Positions 22,682 through 27,613 of a stretch of 36,269 bases of DNA are shown piece after piece (the stretch's first letter is position 1; each line of letters opens with the position of its first letter). Under the pieces are notes generated by a model that made no database searches, had not been told where the DNA came from, and saw nothing but the letters and a program-made list of their open reading frames with translations. Both the position numbers and the translations under genes were made by a program. This DNA is from Yinghuangia elevatio (GTDB lineage Bacteria > Actinomycetota > Actinomycetes > Streptomycetales > Streptomycetaceae): the NCBI RefSeq assembly GCF_040649515.1, contig NZ_JBEZFP010000098.1, positions 1 to 36,269 of the forward strand. Direction: 5' to 3'.

Positions 22682-22935
22682 GCCGGTTGCTCCAGCAGCC
22701 CGTTCACGAGGCCGATGAACATGCCCGGTGTCCTGGCCTCCTGCACGGCCTCGTCGGCGATCGCGATCCCGAACTCGCGTTCCACGATGGCCGCGACCTC
22801 CAGCAGCGCGAGCGAGTCGTAGCCCAGGTCCGCGAACGCGACCTCGACGATGTCCCCTTCGAGGTCGACGTCCTCCTCCTCGCCGGCGGCGCGGCGCAGG
22901 ATGTCGGTGAACCCCCCGAGCGTGAGCTGATTCAT
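22678..22935 (-). CDS. Acyl carrier protein 2 (probable starter-unit ACP)
   Basis: An 85-residue ACP with the phosphopantetheine Ser41 in LGYDSLALLE. The rest (MNQLTLGGFTDILRRAAGE, REFGIAIADEAVQEA, PGMFIGLVNGLLE) is PKS-type rather than fatty-acid AcpP type. It heads the operon ACP2-accDA-accB-accC-KR, and its stop overlaps accDA (ATGA). A second ACP along with KSIII and AT is the pattern of R1128, frenolicin and alnumycin initiation modules, where it carries the first condensation products. An alternative is a role with the carboxylase itself. The start is the ATG at 22935 after AAGGGGC, 60 bases downstream of two perfect SARP-type heptamers. Confidence 0.94.
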   Translation of the reverse strand: MNQLTLGGFTDILRRAAGEEEDVDLEGDIVEVAFADLGYDSLALLEVAAIVEREFGIAIADEAVQEARTPGMFIGLVNGLLEQPA

Positions 22936-22995
22936 CGTGATGCCCCTTGATCCGATGGTGTGTTCGAGACGACTGCACCAGCGTTCGGGGCACGT

Positions 22996-23013
22996 CTGGA
23001 GCCTCACTGGAGC
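22996..23013 (-). promoter_or_regulatory. Perfect SARP-type heptamer pair upstream of the ACP2-acc-KR operon
   Basis: On the minus strand GCTCCAG (23013-23007), TGAG, GCTCCAG (23002-22996), an exact repeat at an 11-bp period. GCCCCGA (22991-22985) is a possible third degenerate copy in phase. The perfect pair ends 60 bases before the ACP2 start. The same heptamer occurs upstream of the aromatase gene. Confidence 0.75.
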
Positions 23014-23160
23014 CCGACAAGGGCGCGGGGCGAACGGCCGGCGCACGGCGCGGTACGAGTCGGCGCGAGGCGGAGCGGGCCGGGTCGAGACGCGAACCCC
23101 GCGGCGCGGCAGCCGTCGTTCCGGTTGTCGCAAGGTCACCAATCGTTTACATGGAGTGCC

Positions 23161-23189
23161 TTATCGGAACAGACTGCTCCGACTAGCAT
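23161..23189 (+). promoter_or_regulatory. Candidate promoter of SARP2
   Basis: TTATCG (23161-23166), a 17-base spacer and TAGCAT (23184-23189), which fits TAnnnT. A start near 23196 would give a leader of about 30 bases containing GGAGG (23214-23218). Confidence 0.5.
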
Positions 23190-23226
23190 CCGTCGAGGAC
23201 GACCCCGGAACCCGGAGGCGTAACAG

Positions 23227-24045
23227 ATGCGATTCGCGATCCTCGGCCCGCTGCGCATGACCGGCGTGGGCGCGCCGACGGTCCCCAAGGCGCCGAAGCA
23301 GAGACAATTGCTCGCGCTGCTCCTGCTGAACGCGAACCAGGTGGTCCCGGTTGGCGTTTGCATCAAGGAGCTGTGGGACGACCAACCGCCGGACAGCGCG
23401 CTGTCCACGTTGCAGACATACGTGCTGCATCTCAGACGCGTGCTGTGCGGCGTACCCGAGATCGGCACGATGCGCGCGGCCAAGCAGGTACTTGCGACGG
23501 CCGAGCGCGGGTACCGCTTCTCGGTGCCGGACGGCAGTCTCGACCTGCACCTCTTCGACGAGGGGGTACGCAAGGCCCGCGACGCGCTCGCGGACGGCGA
23601 CGACGCGCGCGGCTCGGCGCTGCTCGCCCGCGCCCTGGACATGTGGGAGGGTCGGGCGCTCACCGGCGTCCAGGCCGGGCCCGTGTTGCGGGCGCATGCG
23701 GCGATGCTGGAGGAGTACCGGCTCAGCGTTCAGGAGACCCGGATCGAGGCCGATCTCCGGCTCGCCCGGCACCACGAACTGATCGGTGAACTGAGCGCGT
23801 TGGCGACCCGCCATCCGACCAACGAGAACGTGCGGGCGCAGTTGATGCTCGCGCTGTACCGGTCCGGCAGGCAGGCGCACGCCGTGGAGGCGTACCAGCG
23901 CCTGCGGCGCACCTTGAGCGCCGACCTGGGCTTGGACCCGTCTCCGCGGATGCGGCGCTTCCTCCAGGCGATGCTGGAGAACCACCCGAGCCTGAACAGC
24001 CCCGCGGCGGCGGGCGCGGGCGCCGCGGGGGACCGTTCGGCCTGA
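23227..24045 (+). CDS. SARP-family pathway activator (SARP2)
   Basis: A 272-residue SARP, collinear and highly similar over its whole length to SARP1 (shared blocks: APKQRQLLALLL, ALSTLQTYVL, RIEADLRL, HHEL, LMLALYRSGR, LGLDPSPRMRR). It has an N-terminal winged helix (1-95) and an activation domain (about 100-250). It marks the right edge of the cluster. In contrast to SARP1 it has no TTA codon, so it could be made without the bldA tRNA. The start is the ATG at 23227, 8 bases after GGAGG, which also supports the MxFxxLGPL start chosen for SARP1. It is divergent from the ACP2 operon, which has the best heptamer pair; one of the two SARPs is the likely ligand. Confidence 0.94.
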   Translation: MRFAILGPLRMTGVGAPTVPKAPKQRQLLALLLLNANQVVPVGVCIKELWDDQPPDSALSTLQTYVLHLRRVLCGVPEIGTMRAAKQVLATAERGYRFSVPDGSLDLHLFDEGVRKARDALADGDDARGSALLARALDMWEGRALTGVQAGPVLRAHAAMLEEYRLSVQETRIEADLRLARHHELIGELSALATRHPTNENVRAQLMLALYRSGRQAHAVEAYQRLRRTLSADLGLDPSPRMRRFLQAMLENHPSLNSPAAAGAGAAGDRSA

Positions 24046-24075
24046 GGCGCCGGTCTGGCGTGCGGGGGACGGCGG

Positions 24076-24972
24076 TCACTCCGGCGGGAGCTCGTCCGCC
24101 GCTTCGTACCTTGCTTCGTGCGCGGCTTCGTGCGCGGTCCCGGGCACGGACTCGGATCTGGTGCGGAGCTCGGACTCGGACGTCCGGCCGGCCTCGGACC
24201 CGGCATCGGCCTCGGCCTCGGCCGACGGTGGCGGGGCGAACGCGCTGATCCAGCGGCGCTGGTAGTCCGCCCAGGTCGGGGCCGGGCCCGGGAGCGAGCC
24301 GGCCGGTGCCCGGAGCCCGTCCAGAGCCAGGGCCACCAGCCGCTCCCGTGCGTGGAGTTCCTCGGCGAGCAGCTCGGCGGGATGGTCGCCGTCCAGGGGG
24401 AACGAACCCGGATAGCGCCCGAACAACTCGATGAGGCGCTGGATGTCGACGAGCGAGACGTCGCCACGCAGCCCGCCGCCCTCCCGGGCGCGGTCCACGA
24501 CCGCCTGGAGCAGGGTGCTCGCCCGGTCACTCGTCTCGATCATGTCCGGGGTCACCGGAATGGTCCCGGCGACGATGGACACCGCACCGGCGCGGAGCCG
24601 GATGCAGCGCTGCACGAACCGCGCGAACGCCCCCCAGGGATCCGCGTCGTCGGCGAGCGCCGCCTCCGCCTCGGCGATCATCTGCTCCATCGTCAGGCGG
24701 CAGAGGGTCTGGATCAGCTCGGTCTTGCTGCCGTACCGGCGGTAGAGGGTGCCGACGCCGACGCCCGCGCGGTGCGCCACCGCGGCGACGGTCGCCTGGG
24801 CACCGCGCGTGGTGAACACCTCGCGGGCGGCGGCTAGTACGAGGAAGTCGTTGCGTTCGGCCTCGGACTGGCGGCCGCGTCCCAGCGGGGGCCGGCGTAC
24901 GGCGGCCCCCAGCACGTCGGCCTCGTCGGTGCACACGGGGTGCGCTGCGTCGCTGCGATGATGTCGGGTCAC
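24076..24972 (-). CDS. TetR-family regulator 1
   Basis: A 298-residue TetR/AcrR-type repressor. The helix-turn-helix is at about 40-90 (REVFTTRGAQATVAAVAHRA, GVGTLYRRYGSKTELI), after a basic N-terminal arm containing GRGRQSEAERN. The ligand domain follows, with DIQRLIELFGRYPG. The protein is longer than the usual 190-220 residues because of a low-complexity Glu/Ala/Ser tail (about 250-298). The start is the GTG at 24972; its ribosome site (AGAAGACGG) is only fair. It lies 22 bases downstream of the membrane protein gene on the same strand, so the two form an operon and it probably controls that exporter. It may be the resistance/export unit of the cluster, but nothing proves the link. Confidence 0.87.
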   Translation of the reverse strand: MTRHHRSDAAHPVCTDEADVLGAAVRRPPLGRGRQSEAERNDFLVLAAAREVFTTRGAQATVAAVAHRAGVGVGTLYRRYGSKTELIQTLCRLTMEQMIAEAEAALADDADPWGAFARFVQRCIRLRAGAVSIVAGTIPVTPDMIETSDRASTLLQAVVDRAREGGGLRGDVSLVDIQRLIELFGRYPGSFPLDGDHPAELLAEELHARERLVALALDGLRAPAGSLPGPAPTWADYQRRWISAFAPPPSAEAEADAGSEAGRTSESELRTRSESVPGTAHEAAHEARYEAADELPPE

Positions 24973-24994
24973 GTGGCCGTCTTCTGGCGGGCCG

Positions 24995-26023
24995 TCAGGG
25001 ACTGGCGGCGGGACGGGTACGCCGGTCGAGCAGGGCCGCCGCGGCGATGAGTCCGGCGGCCAGGACCATCCACCCGAGCAGTACGGCCAGTGGACGCGCC
25101 GCGCCCTGCCCGTCGAAGAACGCGGTGGACCGCAGCAGGCTACCGCCGGCGCCCGGCGGGAGGAACTGTCCGAAGGCTCCCCAGGGTTGCGGCAGCATCT
25201 GCGGGCCCGCGGCGACCCCGGACAGCGGATTGCCGACCAGGAACATCAGGACCGCGCCGACCGCCATGCCGGGGCGTCCGAACACCGCCGCGAAGCCGAT
25301 GATGGTCACCCCGATCGCGAACATCATCGCGGCGAGGACCGCCGCGTTGAGCGCGAACGGCCCGCGGATCGCCTCCACCCAGCCCTGCATCAGCCCTGTC
25401 GCGCACACCCCGCCCACCAGGGAGAACGCCGCCGCGGCCACGACCCGCCACCGTACTTGCGAGACCAGCAGGGTCAGCAGGATGCCGCTGAACATCCCGG
25501 TGAGGACCAGCGGCAGCATGCCCGAGTTGAGCCCCGTGCCGCGCGGGTCGCCCGACGCGGGCGGCACCAGGTCGTCGACCGGGACCGGCCGGCCTCCGTT
25601 CGCTCCCGCCGCGACCTGTTCGAGCAGTTGCGCGACCGGCACACTCGCTCCGGACGCGACCAGGACGCGAGGCCCCTCCGGGCCGACCACGAGCGCACCG
25701 TAGTCCTTGCGGTCCAACACCCGGTCGCGGGCGGCCGCTTCGTCCTCGGCGACGTGCACCTTGAACGCTCCGGGGTCCGCGCGGCGCAGCCCCTCGACGA
25801 TCTGCGCGACGGCGGGCGGCGGCCCGGACACGGAGATCGGCACGTCGCGCGGGTGCAGCCGGGCGTTGGGCCACGCGAACAGCACCAGCATCCCGGCCTG
25901 GATCACCACCAGGGCGCCCGCGACCAGCGCGGCGATCCGGCGCGGGGGAAGGTTCACCGGGCCGGCGTGCGCGCGGTGCGCGGCGGCTTCGGGTTCGGCG
26001 TGCGGCGTACGAGCCGAGGACAT
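24995..26023 (-). CDS. DUF3533 / ABC-2-type membrane protein, putative exporter
   Basis: A 342-residue membrane protein with a transmembrane helix near residues 27-50 (IAALVAGALVVIQAGMLVLF), a large extracytoplasmic segment (about 50-165, VPISVSGPPPAVAQIVEGLR), then about five or six helices to the end (MLPLVLTGMFSGILLTLL, AVGAVLMFLVGNPLSG, LAVLLGWMVLAAGLIAAAAL). This layout fits the YhgE/Pip-like DUF3533 group related to ABC-2 permeases. No ATPase gene is adjacent. The start is the ATG at 26023 after AGGGAG; the longer frame from 26110 would add a repetitive FDPLDPLDPLD leader encoded by a 9-bp repeat and is not favoured. It is divergent from TetR2 and cotranscribed with TetR1. Confidence 0.8.
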   Translation of the reverse strand: MSSARTPHAEPEAAAHRAHAGPVNLPPRRIAALVAGALVVIQAGMLVLFAWPNARLHPRDVPISVSGPPPAVAQIVEGLRRADPGAFKVHVAEDEAAARDRVLDRKDYGALVVGPEGPRVLVASGASVPVAQLLEQVAAGANGGRPVPVDDLVPPASGDPRGTGLNSGMLPLVLTGMFSGILLTLLVSQVRWRVVAAAAFSLVGGVCATGLMQGWVEAIRGPFALNAAVLAAMMFAIGVTIIGFAAVFGRPGMAVGAVLMFLVGNPLSGVAAGPQMLPQPWGAFGQFLPPGAGGSLLRSTAFFDGQGAARPLAVLLGWMVLAAGLIAAAALLDRRTRPAASP

Positions 26024-26048
26024 GGACACTCCCTGCCGGTCGGATGGG

Positions 26049-26111
26049 TCGAACAGGTCGAAAGAGTCGAGCGGATCGAGCGGATCGAGCGGATCAAACA
26101 GTTCGAACATG
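26049..26111. repeat. Seven 9-bp tandem repeats between membrane protein and TetR2
   Basis: Units from 26049 are TCGAACAGG, TCGAAAGAG, TCGAGCGGA three times (26067-26093), TCAAACAGT and TCGAACATG. The period is exactly 9. The array lies in the divergent promoter region just upstream of the AGGGAG ribosome site of the membrane protein gene. Confidence 0.88.
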
Positions 26112-26172
26112 GCCGAACGGGTCGGACGACGACGCGGCGCGAACTCCGCGGCGGTGTCGGGCCAAAAAGAAG

Positions 26173-26189
26173 AACGCTCGTTTTATTAT
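26173..26189 (+). promoter_or_regulatory. TetR2 promoter with overlapping dyad; probable leaderless start
   Basis: AACGCTCGTT (26173-26182) is a dyad of the TetR operator form AACGnnCGTT. It lies two bases before TATTAT (26184-26189), a good -10 box. The TetR2 ATG at 26196 is only 7 bases after the -10, and there is no ribosome site, so transcription probably starts at or next to the start codon. Confidence 0.6.
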
Positions 26190-26195
26190 TCTGGC

Positions 26196-26783
26196 ATGCC
26201 CAAAGTCGCGCAGGCCCATCTCGATGCCCGTCGCCGCCAGATTGTGGAGGCGGCCGGGCGCTGCTTCGCCCGGAACGGCTTCCACCGCACGTCGATGCAG
26301 GACGTGTTCGCCGAGTCCGGGCTGTCGGCCGGAGCCGTCTATCGGTACTTCGCCGGCAAGGACGAATTGATCGCGGACATCGCCGCCGGGGCGGTCGGCC
26401 AGGTCCGCGCCTCGGTGCGGGCACTGCTCGACAGCGGCCGCGACCTCTCCCCGGCCGACACGCTGGCCCGGCTCATCGACGACCTCGGCGCGTTCCGCGA
26501 CCCGGACGGCACCGGCCGCCTCATGATCCACGCGTGGGGCGAGTCGCTCGGCGACCCGGCGCTGCGCGAGGTCATCGCCGCCCTCAACCGCGAGATGCTG
26601 GACGAGCTGGCCGAGGTCGCGGACGGGTTCGTCGGTGCCGGGCACCTGCCGGCCGACGCCGACCGCCGCGCGGTCGCGCACACCCTGCTGTCCCTCATGC
26701 AGGGGTACGTCGTGCAGTTCCACGTGACCGGCGACCTCACCCCTGAGCGATACCTCGTCGGCCTGCGCGACCTGCTGGGGTGA
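26196..26783 (+). CDS. TetR-family regulator 2
   Basis: A 195-residue TetR-type repressor of normal length. The helix-turn-helix spans about 12-55 (RRQIVEAAGRCFARNGFHRT, SMQDVFAESGLSAGAVYRYF, AGKDELI). The ligand domain includes MIHAWGESLGDPALREVI and LLSLMQGYVVQFHVTG, the DUF2236/AcrR C-terminal style. The start is the ATG at 26196, immediately behind an AT-rich promoter with an AACGCTCGTT dyad, which suggests autorepression and a leaderless message. It is divergent from the DUF3533 membrane protein, which it may also control along with TetR1. Confidence 0.9.
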   Translation: MPKVAQAHLDARRRQIVEAAGRCFARNGFHRTSMQDVFAESGLSAGAVYRYFAGKDELIADIAAGAVGQVRASVRALLDSGRDLSPADTLARLIDDLGAFRDPDGTGRLMIHAWGESLGDPALREVIAALNREMLDELAEVADGFVGAGHLPADADRRAVAHTLLSLMQGYVVQFHVTGDLTPERYLVGLRDLLG

Positions 26784-26816
26784 CGCCCGCGCGGCCCCGC
26801 CGACTCGGGCGGCGAG

Positions 26817-26866
26817 CCCGGGAGAGGGGCCCGGGAGAGGGGCCCAGGAGAAGGGCCGGGAGCGGG
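26817..26866. repeat. Three to four 13-bp tandem repeats after TetR2
   Basis: CCCGGGAGAGGGG occurs exactly twice (26817-26842), then as CCCAGGAGAAGGG and a shorter CCGGGAGCGGG. It is non-coding and lies between TetR2 and the DUF1707 gene. Confidence 0.8.
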
Positions 26867-26909
26867 CCGCGGACAGTCCAGGAAGGGACCGGAAGACGCC
26901 CCGAAAAGT

Positions 26910-26923
26910 GGGGCTAGCCCCAT
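26910..26923. promoter_or_regulatory. 14-bp perfect palindrome upstream of the DUF1707 gene
   Basis: TGGGGCTAGCCCCA is a perfect dyad with the rare CTAG at its centre. It lies 23 bases before TAGCCT (26946-26951), a TAnnnT -10 candidate, and 36 bases before the ATG. That is the normal place for an operator over the -35 region. Confidence 0.45.
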
Positions 26924-26958
26924 GGGCACACCCGATCGGCGTGCCTAGCCTCGGAGTC

Positions 26959-27537
26959 ATGCTGAGGCAACCGGCCATGCGGGCTTCCGACGTCGACCGC
27001 GAAGCGGCGGTCGAACTCCTGCGGACACATCACGACCAGGGTCGCCTGACGCTGGACGAGTACACCGACCGCATCGGTGCCGCGTACTCCGCGGTGACCC
27101 TGGGGGAACTGGCCCAGCTGCTCAAGGACCTGCCGCCGCCCGAGCACCTGGAGTACGACGTCGAGGTGCTGCGCGCGGCCTGGCAGCGGTCCGCGGCGGT
27201 GCAGCCGGTGGCCCCGCCGTCCCCGAGACCCACGCGCGCGGAACCGCCCGTTCCGCCGCCGGTCCCTGTCGTCGTCCCTGTTCCCGTCCCGGTGCGGGCC
27301 CGGCAGGCGCGCGAGGAACGCGAGGAGCGTCGGCGCGGGGTGAGCGCACGGAGCGTCCTGCGCGGCCTGTGGACCGCGGTGCTCGCGGTGACCGCGGTCA
27401 ACGTCGCCATCTGGCTGCTGGTCCTGGTCACCGAGCAGCCGGTCTACTTCTGGCCGATCTGGGTGTTCGGCCCGCCCGCTGCGCTGCTCGGTGCGGCGGA
27501 GCTGTGCGTACGGCGGCACAGCGGGCCCGGCTCCTGA
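26959..27537 (+). CDS. DUF1707 protein with C-terminal 2TM domain
   Basis: A 192-residue protein of unknown function. Residues about 7-57 are a DUF1707 (SHOCT-like) domain: MRASDVDREAAVELLRTHHD, GRLTLDEYTDRIGAAYSA, TLGELAQLLKDLPPP. A Pro/Val-rich linker (PPVPVVVPVPVPVRA) and a basic stretch lead to two hydrophobic helices (LWTAVLAVTAVNVAIWLLVL and FWPIWVFGPPAALLGAAEL), as in 2TM-domain membrane proteins. The ATG at 26959 has a close, weak CGGAG site and lies only 8 bases past TAGCCT, so it may be nearly leaderless; ATG 26977 is an alternative start. It sits just upstream of priA on the same strand. Confidence 0.82.
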   Translation: MLRQPAMRASDVDREAAVELLRTHHDQGRLTLDEYTDRIGAAYSAVTLGELAQLLKDLPPPEHLEYDVEVLRAAWQRSAAVQPVAPPSPRPTRAEPPVPPPVPVVVPVPVPVRARQAREEREERRRGVSARSVLRGLWTAVLAVTAVNVAIWLLVLVTEQPVYFWPIWVFGPPAALLGAAELCVRRHSGPGS

Positions 27538-27540
27538 CCA

Positions 27541-27556
27541 CCCGCGCCGGCGCGGG
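27541..27556. terminator. Perfect GC palindrome after the DUF1707 gene
   Basis: CCCGCGCCGGCGCGGG is a perfect 16-bp palindrome, able to form a 6-bp stem with a 4-base loop, starting 4 bases after the stop. It lacks a T-run, so any terminator role is uncertain. Confidence 0.4.
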
Positions 27557-27613
27557 GTGCTCCGGGGCGTGGCCTGCCCCGGCTCTGTCGCCCTGATCTG
27601 GGAAGATGCCCGG

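Larger units (their letters stand above)
22936..23226. other. Divergent promoter region ACP2 / SARP2
   Basis: This 291-base non-coding stretch holds the heptamer repeats for the ACP2 operon on the left and a normal-looking promoter for SARP2 on the right. Plus-strand short ORFs across it have no ribosome site or recognisable product. Nothing else is seen. Confidence 0.6.

Noticed and set aside
18905..22822. A 1305-codon plus-strand frame opposite the acc operon
   Set aside because: It lies antisense to four well-supported genes joined by ATGA/GTGA overlaps, and its product is low-complexity and matches no family.
26024..26110. Longer N-terminus of the DUF3533 membrane protein (FDPLDPLDPLD leader)
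   Set aside because: It is encoded by the 9-bp repeats, has no ribosome site at 26110, and the ATG at 26023 has a good AGGGAG.
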